Assembly (NCBI GenBank): GCA_910591455.2 | Contig: OU342809.1 | Span: 21,570,349 to 21,634,348, forward strand | Origin: Pholis gunnellus | Lineage: Eukaryota > Chordata > Actinopteri > Perciformes > Pholidae | Length of the DNA: 64,000 nt | Direction: 5' to 3' | In this document: in pieces, positions 13,362 through 23,927 of the stretch | Layout: each line of letters starts with the position of its first letter | How positions within the stretch are numbered: position 1 is the stretch's first letter | Program-made: the position numbers and the translations under genes | The notes under the pieces: model-generated | Database searches by the model: none | What the model was told of the DNA's origin: nothing | Seen by the model: the letters and a program-made list of their open reading frames with translations, nothing else

Positions 13362-14660
13362 ATGCCGACTGACACCAAACGTGTACGCGGCCCAGAAGCG
13401 TCTCAGAGTCCGTCTCTGTTTTTGTGCAAACCTGCGGACGCTCTTCCCTCGCACGGCCCGAGAGCGGACGGTCGTCAGCGGGACCAAGTGGACGTGCGGC
13501 CCGTGTTTGTCCGGTGCGGGCTGGTGAGCCAGGCTAAAGGCTCCGCGTACATCGAGGCTGGAAACACCAAGTTGATGTGCTGCGTTTACGGCCCCAGAGA
13601 AACGGAGCGGAAAGATGAGACCGATATGAAATGTGGAAGGTATGTAGGGATTTCGTTCATGTATTTATTTGTTTTGGCTTTATTAATTTATAACACAGTA
13701 AGTACACGTGTTAAAACGAGACTTACACATTCTGTCGGAATTCATAAACAGTAACACTCGGTGTTGTATGAGGAGCAGCGTATGTCAGCTGAATGTTAAC
13801 GTTAGCTCACATTAGCAAACTTCAGATGGTCAGTTCAAGTATTCAACAGAAGTTAAATACTCGTGCTTAAAATAAGAACTTATTTCCAACGTTGTACAAA
13901 AGACAAAATAAGCGTTACCACTAATAATGCTTTCACATATGCCATTTTCAATCATGCAAGTCTGTTTAGCCAGGTTTGCCCTCAAGCATCTGCATCCCTA
14001 CTTACATACTATGCATTTGAAGTGGACACTGATGTTTGTGATGGGGTTCTACAGGAAGAGAGTACACGAAGACAACAAAGCTTTATTATAATAGTATTTC
14101 TCTGTGTATCCAGGTTGACTACTGACATGCGCTTCGCTCCATTCTCCTGCCCGGAGAGGGGCTCCTGGATTCAGGGGAGCCAGGACAAGGACCTCTCCCT
14201 GATGCTGCACGAGAGTCTGCAGCCAGCCGTGTGCCTCCACAAATACCCCCGCTCTCAGGTCGAGGTCAACGTGATGGTTCTGGAGAACAGCGGTTCTGTT
14301 CTGGCCCACGCGATCACGTGCGCTTCGCTCGCCCTCGCAGACGCAGGGATCGAAATGTACGACCTGGTGCTCGGCTGTTCCATACGCCAGGATGGCGCCT
14401 CTTACGTGGTCGACCCTTCTTACGCGGAGGAAAACAGCTGCGGCTCAGTCAGCGGCGAGAACCAGGGCGGTCTAACCGTCGCGTTCCTCCCCAGCCTGAA
14501 CCAGGTTTCTGGGCTGCAGTCGGATGGAGAAATGGCTGAAGAGACTCTGACAGCCGGGGTGCGGACCTGCATTGAGGGATGCTATAAACTGTACCCGGTC
14601 ATCCAACAAGCCCTGTCCAGGGCTGTGCGCAGGGCTGCACCCCCACCGTCAGAGAGCTGA
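13362..14660 (+). CDS. exosc6: Exosome complex component MTR3 (EXOSC6), two coding exons
   Basis: A non-catalytic RNase PH-fold subunit of the hexameric ring of the RNA exosome, which threads RNA to the nucleases for 3'-5' decay and processing. Exon 1 is 13362-13639 (starts MPTDTKRVRGPEASQ) and exon 2 is 14114-14660. The junction GTATGT...CCAG joins a split Arg codon to LTTDMRFAPFSCPE. The product is 274 aa, close to the 272 aa of the human protein. Family segments visible are the conserved start with RGPEESQ-like residues, SQAKGSAYIEAGNTK in the first half, LALADAGIEMYDLVLGCS and GLTVAFLPSLNQVSGL in the second, and EGCYKLYPVIQQAL at the end. The human gene has no intron in its coding region, so the 474-nt intron is a difference. 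A polyadenylation hexamer ATTAAA is at 14801-14806. The pairing with AARS1 is conserved in vertebrates. Confidence 0.95.
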
Positions 14661-14806
14661 GAGACTCTCTAACCAATAACTGCTCAGTTCAAAGCTTTTC
14701 TATTTTACAATTTACAGTCCTTACTTTGAGAACATAACCCATGTTTCTATGTTTGCTGGTATGTTCTTGAAATGGAAATGTTGAAGGTAGTGTGTTTTCT
14801 ATTAAA

Positions 14807-15468
14807 TCACTTGTCAATGCGCTTATATGGTCGATTCTGTATTTGGGTTATGAAACTTCATATTTGCCTGACATTTGGGAAGGAGAACACACTTTGTAGG
14901 TTGGATTAATGAGGTTGCTCATCTGGGATGGTTCCTGAATGTATTGTCATGGTGCAAACTACTAAGTGGAAAATAACTAAAGAAATGCACTCGTGTGAAA
15001 ATTTGGCAGGAGTCATATAAACATCCCAGATGGATTTGGTCAACATAAGATCTCCATCTCAGCTGTTGCTCTGCCATCAGCTTTGCAGGAGTTGCTGTGT
15101 CGTGAGAAATAACCTCAATGCCACTAGAGGTCCCCCTACCTACGGTCCAGTCACCCAATGGCTTGTGGGTATCTGTTTTTTTGTTTTTAACCATGTAGGT
15201 TTTATATTTGTAAAATGTCCTCAAGCCAAGAAAAGCATTTTTCTTTTCTTTTTTCAATATCTGATGTCATCACAATGTTAACGACCCCATTTTTCACAAT
15301 TTAGAAATGAAATAGCAATTATCCTCTAATGTGAGTAGATGCCACATACCGCGCTGGTCAAAGTAAAATACGCGCGCGGCTGTTTGATTTTCGCACGCGC
15401 ATGGATCTCATTTGTGCTCTCGGATTTTGACAGTGATTTGCCTTCATACCTATGCACTGGCAACAACC
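14807..15468. other. Intergenic, nothing recognised
   Basis: No coding exon, RNA gene or clear repeat was recognised between the EXOSC6 polyadenylation signal and the gag-like remnant. Confidence 0.5.
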
Positions 15469-15911
15469 TTAACCCCATTCCATGAAGAAGGATTTTATCT
15501 CCTGTATCAGTCTTTTTCTGAAAAACAACAAAATGGACTCCCGAACATGGGAGTTGACCACACCCGTATCCCTCAAAATCTTAACAGGTACCTTAGTGTC
15601 CTGCTTCCAGTGGTCCGCCTCAGTACATGTCGTCCCCGGGGCCCCCTTACCTAGAAAACCCCCAAACCGAACAGAGGACTCCACACCACCATCTTTGTGA
15701 AACACAAGCTCACCGGGCAAGCTCTTATGAATGAGTACATACTCATCAGCCAATCCCGCAGCCTGAGTGGCAGTTGTAATCTTACCCTCATATGTGGCAA
15801 CTCGACTGGGCAAAGAGTTCTTAAACCGGTTCCAAGAAGACCAAATGGCACAGGTACAATTTTCAGCAGCGTACCTTTAGCGCAATGATCCAGAAACCCT
15901 TCACCCGTCAT
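15469..15911 (-). mobile_element. Decayed Ty3/Gypsy-type retrotransposon gag remnant
   Basis: Two overlapping minus-strand frames keep pieces of a teleost Gypsy Gag. An N-terminal piece reads FLDHCAKGTLLKI (family pattern: LL-CTK-QLLKIA). A C-terminal piece in another frame reads PSRVATYEGKITTATQAAGL then ADEYVLIHK (family pattern: VPARVATYI... A-LADEYVLTHK), with a ruined zinc knuckle around DHWKQD. The middle of Gag is deleted and the frame is shifted, so it is not functional. No LTRs or pol were found beside it. The assignment rests on motif recognition. Confidence 0.55.
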
Positions 15912-16620
15912 AATAGACTAGGTCTAGGCGTTGCCCAGGTCAACTAGTGAACAAAAGAGAGAATGATATGTCTCCCAAATTAATGTGGAAGGCCCCCCTC
16001 TACCTCGACTGCTTATCCCAAACTAAACTACCTCACTGAAACATTTAACCAGTAGCCCAGCAAGCTGGTTACTCACTTGAAAGCTCTGGATGTGGCCCCA
16101 AGACGACTGCTCTGACCACATTAAAAAAAAACTAGCTCAAAGGGACCACGTTGCTATATCCACCCAGGGACACGCCACAAAAGCCAAAACTTGAAAACAG
16201 TAGAGGACCATGCAATCCCTGCTGACGGCTCACACCTGTCCACTCGTGTCAACACACTCTGGCTGCAGGACCAACTTCTCCCGACTGAAAGAGGCCCCAC
16301 TTATCACTAACCGGGCTGCACGGCCATGACAAAAAAAGATGGAGATGCACACAACCATTTAAAGTCAACATTAAAGGAAAGCTTTAACTAACTGCGGCTT
16401 GTGGAGTCAGTGAGTTCAGCAGTGTAGGTGGGTGCACTAGTGGAAATTCTCCTGGTGGAGATCAGCTGCTGATATGTCTACAGTCACACCATGACTGTCA
16501 TTGATACTGTTAGTATAACTTAAAATACCTTATTGAGTCTTCTACCAAAGTTGGGGCACGTGCGTCCCTGATTAATGCTCTTGGTCAACGGGTGGCGCTG
16601 ATGCAACAAAGACTGTAATA
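15912..16620. other. Intergenic, unclassified
   Basis: No gene was recognised. Part of this may be further retrotransposon-derived sequence continuing from the gag remnant. The last 100 bases lead into the histone H4 promoter. Confidence 0.35.
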
Positions 16621-17062
<442 letters not shown>

Positions 17063-17092
17063 ACTCTAATCACACGTTGGTTATAAACAAAA

Positions 17093-17108
17093 GGTCCTTT
17101 TAAGGGCC
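17093..17108 (+). terminator. Histone mRNA 3' stem-loop, H4 copy 1
   Basis: GGTCCTTTTAAGGGCC forms a six-pair stem (one G-U) with a TTTA loop. It is the SLBP/U7-type 3' end signal of replication-dependent histone mRNA. Confidence 0.93.
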
Positions 17109-18172
17109 ACACACTTCCTCAATAGAGAGCTGGTATCCTGGAGAAGAACGCAGGTCACGGCTACCATTTTTAAGTGGGCTGTATACCCTGTGAAAACACT
17201 ATTTACTTACGGTGCCAGCAGGTCAACTAGGTTCTGAGTTAAGTGTTTAATAAAGGAAGAAATGCTGCAACCCAAAGTTGTACGGATGAAACAATCCATG
17301 AGCATGTTGGTGTTATCTAGTTTGTGAAGCAGTTATTGTAATATGAGGCTGAACTTTAGTTTGGTTTTGGGCCATTTTTACTGATTGTCCAGGTTTGTTT
17401 TTTGAAAAAAAAAAAATATATATATATATTTTTATATATATATATAAATAAACCAGACTTTAATTTATGAAATCATTGCTCCAGCTTCAGTTTTATTTCA
17501 AGATGAGCTGCGAGTCGGAAGCAAACACATCTGCTGTTATGTCAGTAATGATTAGGAAGTTGCAGTACTACCCACAAAGCATTTACTCTTCATCTCAGCT
17601 GTCAAATCAGGTTTATTTGTACAGCCCAATATCACAAATCAAGTCTTCTGTATTGGGCCACAGACACACAATATAGATACTTCTAGTAAAGCTTGAGCAC
17701 ACTGACGAGATGTATTCCTGTTACTACAAATGTACTACCTAATCTGTGTTTTGTATTATAAACATTTCTCAACATAGAATGTGAAATAATACATTTTAAA
17801 CCGTACCTCTTCAGGTCAGTGCATCATGAATCCATTCAACAAGAGGGTATGTTTTTATCCATTTTAATGCAATTAAATGTATTTTAACACCACTGCCCCA
17901 GAAATACAAAGCAATGATATGTACAGTATTATATAACCACAGGTAGAAGTAATGTACACTGATACAACAGGTCCAAAGTTTGGAACTGAATACTTTGTTT
18001 GTAAAATAAGGCTCTGATACAAGTATCAATGAAACAGTGTTACTGTAACATTTGAAGCACTACGTTGCTCTCCCAGACAGAATGCATTTATTTGTCATTG
18101 TGTTTCAAAAATATTGACTATTTCTATTAAAAGCTATCAGCAGAGGACATGTTCACAGTGAGCAGCTCTGAT
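17109..18172. other. Non-coding stretch between H4 and H1, copy 1
   Basis: No gene is seen. It is mirrored in the right arm (about 50,740-51,860). It includes an AT-rich (TA)n tract at about 17,417-17,456. Near 17,605-17,640 a piece containing cagcccaatatcacaaat resembles a dispersed fish repeat that also occurs at about 51,345 and 60,765. Confidence 0.6.
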
Positions 18173-18273
18173 AGGAAGTCTGGCTGAACTGCACCATAAG
18201 CCTCGACCATCATCAGTGTGTTTGCTGCTCCCACAATAACTTCAGCTTATTACAAACTGATCAACATCAGACG
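18173..18273 (+). repeat. 101-bp direct repeat, copy 1
   Basis: Identical to 20034-20134 apart from one base (CATCAG against CAACAG near the end). The same sequence occurs once upstream of each of the other two H1 genes (near 34,667 and 50,635). Only here is it doubled, flanking a segment of about 1.76 kb. Confidence 0.9.
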
Positions 18274-18867
18274 TGACCCAAACGACGACTTGCAGGCAAG
18301 TAACGGATATATACAATCTGGCATTCTGACTTTTATTTCGGGGACCAACTTCCAACGTCCACGCGTGTTCCCACAAAGTCCGTAAGGGCAGGGCTGTCTG
18401 CCAAATAGTCGAGTCCTTGAGGGCGCCTTTGCAAACATTTCGATTTTTTTTTAACATTAAACGTGCTGAGGAAAACAACGGAAACAGCAAGCTGAACAAA
18501 TGAACCAACAGGTGCAAATCCTGAGCAGATCTGGGGGACAGCCAGCAGCCATATCACACTCCCAAATGGGTGAGTTTCAACGTGAGATCTATTTGGGTGA
18601 GGCCGGCCCACATACCACACACCATGAGATATGCAGCATATGTTGATGTCATTTGCCCAAAACAACCTCAATAGTGAGGCACCGTTCCACATGAGAAGGC
18701 TGTGAAGAGCTCAGAGGGCTGAATGGGATATCAAATGTTGAGCAGCAGAGGGCGCTCTTTGACCAGATAACACATGGGTCAGTAAGATGCCACATCAGCA
18801 GAACAGAGCTTGAATACAGGTCTGAAAAGTGTAGGAATTTGTACCCTTCTTTTGACTCTAAAAGTAT

Positions 18868-18939
18868 GGCTCGTTGGTCTAGGGGTATGATTCTCGCTTA
18901 GGGTGCGAGAGGTCCCGGGTTCAAATCCCGGACGAGCCC
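18868..18939 (+). tRNA. trnP-AGG: tRNA-Pro (anticodon AGG)
   Basis: A 72-nt cloverleaf. The seven-base acceptor stem GGCTCGT pairs with ACGAGCC. The A box is TGGTCTAGGGGTATGA. The anticodon arm TCTCGC-TTAGGGT-GCGAGA reads AGG. The T arm TCCCGGGTTCAAATCCCGGA contains the B box. There is no intron and no encoded CCA. It matches the vertebrate tRNA-Pro family closely, so it is probably functional. It sits inside the histone cluster in an arm-specific insertion. Confidence 0.97.
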
Positions 18940-19251
18940 ACATTTTGAACAATTGGGCTTCAATGTGATCGAACACATGAAACAATAACCAGATGAAGCT
19001 CAAAAACGATTGAATTGTGTTACAGTGACGGTATCCATTGGAGCTCACTTGCTAACAGTGCAAATTTACAGTGTGTGCAAACTGTTGCCAAACACATTTG
19101 ATGCTCGAGTTAGAGCCATCAAGCAACCAAAGTTTTCTTCATGTTGATGTTAATGTTGATCAACCTTTATTGACAGTCATTGAATTGTACACATCAAGGC
19201 ACACAGAAAAAAATTGCTTCCGAGTACCAGAATATGTGACAGTGTACTTGA

Positions 19252-19322
19252 TCACTACTAGGACTTGAACCACTGACCCTCAGATTGTCATGTCATGTCC
19301 CTAAGGACTGAGCTACCACACG
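19252..19322 (-). repeat. tRNA-like sequence (tRNA pseudogene or SINE head)
   Basis: On the minus strand an A-box-like TAGCTCAGTCCTTAGGG (19315-19299) is followed by a B box GGTTCAAGTCC (19271-19261). The acceptor arms do not pair well. It may be a decayed tRNA or the head of a tRNA-derived SINE. Confidence 0.4.
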
Positions 19323-20033
19323 TTATTGTGCCTCCAGCAGTACTCTGATTGAAATATAATTATACAGGAATACAATTTGTACAAAGATATATGTGTGAAA
19401 TAAAATATGAAATATAGTGCAGAAAAAATATATAACATAGTGCAAAAAATGCCTGTTCCTGTTCACGTAAAGAACAAATATGTCAGCCAACACTTATTAC
19501 AATTACAGTTTTTAAAAAAATTGCTACGACACTAAAATTACGTATAAACCACAATTATATCATATTATTACGTTACACCTGCGACCTGGCCAAACACCTG
19601 ATTGCTTGATTGTTGACTCATCAATCAGGCTGTAGGCACTTTAAAAAGACCACAGGTGAGTATTTGTGTATACAACAACAATGGAAGCCAACATCAGTTT
19701 GTAAAAACATGCATAAGAAACATGCATAAGTCTCCACAAATGAATTAGCTGCGTCTATATTATATTTAGAATAAACTCTGTTCTGATTTGAAGTGAATCA
19801 ACGTGTTTGATTTTACAATGTAAAGAAATAAATGTTTTCATGTGCAGTACTGCTAGTCTTGTGTGTTGTGTTTGGTCAATATATTCATATAATTCAAGAT
19901 ATATTAGTACAGTTGTAATGGTAATAGATTGTACATTATAATGATTGCAGTAAAAATAATATAGTAACCATCATAATATTCAAGATAACTTAAATACAGC
20001 AAAGAGGAGCGAGGCACAAAGACCTCTGCCCCC

Positions 20034-20134
20034 AGGAAGTCTGGCTGAACTGCACCATAAGCCTCGACCATCATCAGTGTGTTTGCTGCTCCCACAATAA
20101 CTTCAGCTTATTACAAACTGATCAACAACAGACG
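20034..20134 (+). repeat. 101-bp direct repeat, copy 2
   Basis: Partner of 18173-18273. After this copy the sequence continues into the H1 upstream region shared with the other H1 genes. Confidence 0.9.
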
Positions 20135-20429
20135 GTTGTTTTTACATCGAGACTCTTAACAAACATGTGGACCAGTTGGAAAACCACTTTTGATGGAGCT
20201 CTGATGCATTTTAAATCATTTTTAGAGAGAAATGAGTGGGAAAAGCCGCTGATCAGTGCTGTCCACGGCGGTGAGGAGGTGAGGTTTGGAGGCTCCTCAA
20301 ACAGAACACAGAGATCATCAGAGCTCTACATGACTTCAATATGAAGAGACACTAGTCCGCTACCGGCTCCCTTCACCGTCAGCCTTCAGTACTTCTTCCA
20401 CATGTAGTTTTGAGTCTTTATCAGTGAAG

Positions 20430-20595
20430 AGAAAACACAAGTGACTCTGCTTTCAGACCGCACTGAGGAGTCCCGGGATGGGTTGAGTCTCCACGGTTCT
20501 CATGGTGTGTTTAAGTCCAGCCCCCTGCTCTGAGCTCTTCATCAGTCAGTCAGACTCTCGTGTTCTCGTGACTACAAACACATCAACGATAGAAA
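20430..20595 (+). promoter_or_regulatory. Histone H1 promoter, copy 1
   Basis: An AAACACA element (H1 box) is at 20433-20439, and a TATA-like GTGTTTAAG lies near 20506. The block of about 450 bp upstream is nearly identical at all three H1 genes. Confidence 0.6.
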
Positions 20596-21222
20596 ATGTC
20601 AGAAGCAGCTCCAGCTCCAGCTCCAGCCCCCGCGGCGCCAAAAGCAGCCAAGAAGAAGGCGTCCAAGCCGAAGAAGGCTGGTCCCAGCGTCGCTGAGCTC
20701 ATTGTTAAAGCTGTGGCCGCATCCAAGGAGCGGAACGGCGTGTCTGCTGCCGCCGTCAAGAAGGCTCTGACAGCCGGAGGATACGATGTGGAGAAGAACA
20801 TCTCCCGCGTCAAGACCGCCATCAAGAGCCTGGTGGCTAAGGGGACTCTGGTCCAGACCAAGGGGACCGGGGCCTCAGGCTCCTTCAAGATAAGCAAGAC
20901 GGATGTCGAGAAACCGGCAAAAAAAGCCGCTCCTACAGCTAAGAAACCCGCAGCAAAGAAACCCGTAGCGGCGAAAAAGGCCAAGACAGCAAAGAAACCA
21001 GTAGCCGCTAAGAAATCACCCAAGAAGGCAAAGAAACCCGCAGCGGCCAAGAAACCCGTCAAGAGCCCAAAGAAGGCAGCCAAGAGCCCCCAAAAGGCGA
21101 CCAAGAGTCCCAAGAAGGTGGTCAAAAAGGCCCCCGCAGCCAAGGCCCCTGCAGCCAAGAAAGCCCCCGCAAAGAAGGCTGCCAAGCCCAAAGCCAAGAA
21201 AGCAGCACCCAAGAAGAAGTGA
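20596..21222 (+). CDS. Linker histone H1, copy 1 (208 aa)
   Basis: Binds linker DNA and the nucleosome dyad. The N tail is rich in Ala and Pro (residues 1-28). The winged-helix globular domain is at about 29-102 (GPSVAELIVKAVAASKERNG ... GTGASGSFKISK). The C tail is Lys/Ala/Pro-rich with several SPKK-type motifs. This is the usual size for H1. Compared with copies 2 and 3 it has Ile rather than Asn in the globular segment VEKNISRVK, Thr-Lys rather than Thr-Arg before GTGASG, and a tail indel. It has no intron and a perfect stem-loop 38 bases after the stop. Confidence 0.97.
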   Translation: MSEAAPAPAPAPAAPKAAKKKASKPKKAGPSVAELIVKAVAASKERNGVSAAAVKKALTAGGYDVEKNISRVKTAIKSLVAKGTLVQTKGTGASGSFKISKTDVEKPAKKAAPTAKKPAAKKPVAAKKAKTAKKPVAAKKSPKKAKKPAAAKKPVKSPKKAAKSPQKATKSPKKVVKKAPAAKAPAAKKAPAKKAAKPKAKKAAPKKK

Positions 21223-21259
21223 GCTGTTCTCAGTCTGAAGTACCAACGCTCCTATAAAA

Positions 21260-21275
21260 GGCTCTTTTAAGAGCC
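21260..21275 (+). terminator. Histone mRNA 3' stem-loop, H1 copy 1
   Basis: GGCTCTTTTAAGAGCC is a perfect six-pair stem with a four-base loop. Confidence 0.95.
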
Positions 21276-22932
21276 ACCCACATCTTCCTTAAGAGCATTT
21301 TCCTGTTTGTTCTTAATGTTATTATAACAAGCTTTGTATTAGAATATAGAGAAAAAAGACAAGTAAACAAGGGTTATTCAGTAAGTCACCTCATTTATTA
21401 CAATGATAGAAAAATAACAAATGTTCCAGTTTTTTCATAAGTTATTAAGCAGACATAACTGTTACTTTTTAAGGGAGAAACATGATACATTTAAGGACAT
21501 TCCATTGCTCATCGTTACACACTACTTAACAAGTAGCAAATAGTAAAATGTAACAATTCTAAAAACATACATGCATACAGGAGGAGAATGAAGTAGCAAA
21601 AACGAATCCACTTCTAAGGAGAGACAGACATATTAGACACTAACTAGTTTGTATTCATGTTTTCCTGTATGACCGATTGTAGGTGGAAACAAGACGAAAC
21701 CTAAATGTCAGTGTTTTAAATCCAGTTTACAGTAAACGTGAGCAGCTGCATCAACTTATCTGTCTGGAAGTTGAAGATTGAGCTGCATAACATGATAAAT
21801 GTGCTGCAAAGCTTCACAGGAGAGAGAAAGTGATAAACCTGCCACAGATAGAATATAACTAATACTTGCTCTGTAAAACCAGATATTTATCATATACATT
21901 ATTAATAATTATCAATTTAAAAAATATAATAAAAGCAATCATATCATGCACATAATGTAAAATAGAAATAAAAACCGATTAAAATAAGGGATGTATAATC
22001 ATATGTAAAAGCATGAATGTTATTCACAGGTGTCAATGTAGGAAAAACAATACACAGAGAAACCAGATCTCAGACAGTTAGTGGCTGGATGTCTTCAGGA
22101 GAATCCACTGAACTTCAAAGTTTACTAAGCACCTACATTAAGATCCTAATTAACATCCTAAAATCCTTTACTTCTTTCAAGATATTTTCGGCCATCAGCC
22201 TCATAAAGCAGGTTATAGTAACATCTGTTAAATGTAACTTAGTGATCCGTATCTCACACACAGACGACCATCAACAGGTCTTTGATCTACAGACGTAAAT
22301 GTAACGTTACTGACCAAGTTCAGCCCTTCTGGCATCAGTGCTTAATATTCTACAGACATGCAGTTTGTGCTGTAAACATGTTCAGCAGATATCAGCAGAA
22401 AACAATCATTGAATGATCATTTAATACAAGACAGAACCTGTAAAGTAGAAGAGCACCTCACAAGAAAGTAGAAAATGACCTGACTCAAAGTCAGATGTGT
22501 AACGTCATCTCTCTGTGGTTCCTCCTCATGGACTGAAACAAGAACTGAAGTAGTGAAAGTTGTCCCAAAGATGGCGCTCACACCTAAAAAGTGACATCAC
22601 TCTATATATTGGCCCTGAATCAGATGTTCCATCTCTTTTATCTACAAGATCTTAGTGTCAGAAAGCTGCTGTCCTTTCTCTGGATGTTGAGTTGATTAAA
22701 AAATATTACGTATATATAATTATTATAATCCTTATATTATTATTGCAAGGATTTTAGAGTGTTCTTTGGAAAATGTGAGAAATTTATAGATTTCTATAAA
22801 TAAATGACATGACTGCATAAACTCTAAAATTAACCATTTGACTTCTATGCAAAACAGCAGCCATTACTCTTGTCTGAGTTTACCAACAAACACTTTCTGT
22901 ATTTAGAGGAAATGTCTTCAGATGAAGTGTGT
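21276..22932. other. Non-coding stretch between H1 and H2B, copy 1
   Basis: No gene is seen. Most of it is shared with the spacer copy (35,874-37,460) and the right arm (47,500-49,480). The part at about 22,450-22,680 is peculiar to this arm, and the insertion of about 750 bp seen in the other two copies is absent here. Confidence 0.6.
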
Positions 22933-22948
22933 GGCTCTTAAAAGAGCC
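22933..22948 (-). terminator. Histone mRNA 3' stem-loop, H2B copy 1
   Basis: A perfect GGCTCTTTTAAGAGCC on the minus strand, 28 bases past the H2B stop. Confidence 0.95.
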
Positions 22949-22975
22949 TTTGTGTTGTTGGTCTCCATCGGGTGT

Positions 22976-23356
22976 TTACTTGGAGCTGGTGTACTTGGTC
23001 ACGGCCTTGGTTCCCTCAGACACCGCGTGCTTCGCCAGCTCACCGGGCAGCAGCAGGCGGACAGCGGTCTGGATCTCCCTGGAAGTGATGGTGGAGCGCT
23101 TGTTGTAGTGAGCCAGACGAGAGGCCTCACCGGCGATGCGCTCAAAGATGTCGCTCACGAAGCAGTTCATGATGCCCATGGCCTTGGAGGAGATGCCGGT
23201 ATCGGGATGGACCTGCTTCATCACCTTGTACACGTAGATGGCGTAGCTCTCCTTCCTGCTCTTGCGCCTCTTCTTGCCGGTCTTGGTGGCGGTCTTAGAG
23301 ACGGCTTTCTTGGAGCCCTTCTTGGGCGCTTTGACGTTGACGTTGGCGTCAGGCAT
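22976..23356 (-). CDS. Histone H2B, copy 1 (126 aa, with four extra N-terminal residues)
   Basis: Core histone that pairs with H2A. The N tail is basic, followed by the histone fold (KESYAIYVYKVMKQVHPDTG ... EIQTAVRLLLPGELAKHA) and the end TKYTSSK. It differs from copies 2 and 3 by a 12-nt in-frame insertion that reads MPDANVNVKAPK instead of MPDVKAPK, a short AACGTC doubling. All three copies carry Cys where H2B normally has Ser (IMNCFVSDIF; human IMNSFVNDIF). It has no intron, an octamer promoter and a 3' stem-loop. Confidence 0.96.
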   Translation of the reverse strand: MPDANVNVKAPKKGSKKAVSKTATKTGKKRRKSRKESYAIYVYKVMKQVHPDTGISSKAMGIMNCFVSDIFERIAGEASRLAHYNKRSTITSREIQTAVRLLLPGELAKHAVSEGTKAVTKYTSSK

Positions 23357-23407
23357 GATTCGCGATTTCTTCTATGTCGGAAGATACTTCCAGAAGCACA
23401 GGATGGT

Positions 23408-23462
23408 CTATATATATCAACTTGATGCAAATTGCACTGTGCTGTTGCTTGCACAGGATTGG
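23408..23462 (-). promoter_or_regulatory. H2B promoter, copy 1: TATA, octamer, CCAAT
   Basis: On the minus strand: CCAAT at 23462-23458, the octamer ATTTGCAT at 23432-23425, and the TATA run GATATATATAG at 23418-23408. The octamer is the classical S-phase H2B element bound by OCT1 (POU2F1). Confidence 0.85.
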
Positions 23463-23927
23463 CTGCCTTCTGAGCGGTACTGAGCATGCGCCAAAGACCT
23501 ACACTTTCCTGTGAGCAGATGTCTCTAGTGTTTGAGTGACTAAATTACTGTCGGTGATACAAAGTCATAAAACATACAGGTTTACATCAATCTAGAGAGA
23601 ACAAATAGGGGAACAGTGATTTATTGTCTGACAGGAACAGTAAGTAAGGCAAAAACAGTTGCAGCTTATTATAATAGTGTAATTATGAGACATGAAAACT
23701 ATAAAATATAATTGCTTGTAACAAATTAGAGTCATTTAATCAGTTTAATTGAAAGTAAAAACTATAATTGGATATGTGTATATGTAAAGTTTTGTCTTTG
23801 GCCAAAGCAATATTTTTGATTTAGATCAAGTCAAAATTTTAGCTTTCAACCAAATTGAAAATATAACTTTCTAAAATATAACTTTCTAAAAGAATTACAT
23901 GTAAGAAATTAGAATAATTTTTTTAAG
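23463..23927. other. AT-rich non-coding stretch upstream of H2B, copy 1
   Basis: No gene is seen. It is mirrored in the right arm upstream of H2B copy 3. The spacer copy shares only the first 150 bases or so. The missing 3' end of the piggyBac element and the second half of the H2A stem-loop would be expected here but are not found. Confidence 0.55.

Larger units (their letters stand above)
18274..20033. mobile_element. Arm-specific insertion of about 1.76 kb carrying tRNA-Pro
   Basis: The segment lies between two 101-bp direct repeats and is absent from the equivalent place beside H1 copies 2 and 3. Besides tRNA-Pro and a tRNA-like sequence on the other strand, no gene is seen. Its ends do not look like a known transposon. 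A repair-type insertion or a duplication event is possible. Confidence 0.7.

Noticed and set aside
18779..19048. Minus-strand frame reading WARPGFEPGTSRT
   Set aside because: It is the reverse reading of the tRNA-Pro gene; this peptide is a common tRNA shadow.
20583..21212. Long open frame antisense to H1 (also at 35211-35810 and 49545-50174)
   Set aside because: Lys/Ala-rich H1 codons leave the opposite strand open by composition. The sense frame has the known protein, promoter and stem-loop.
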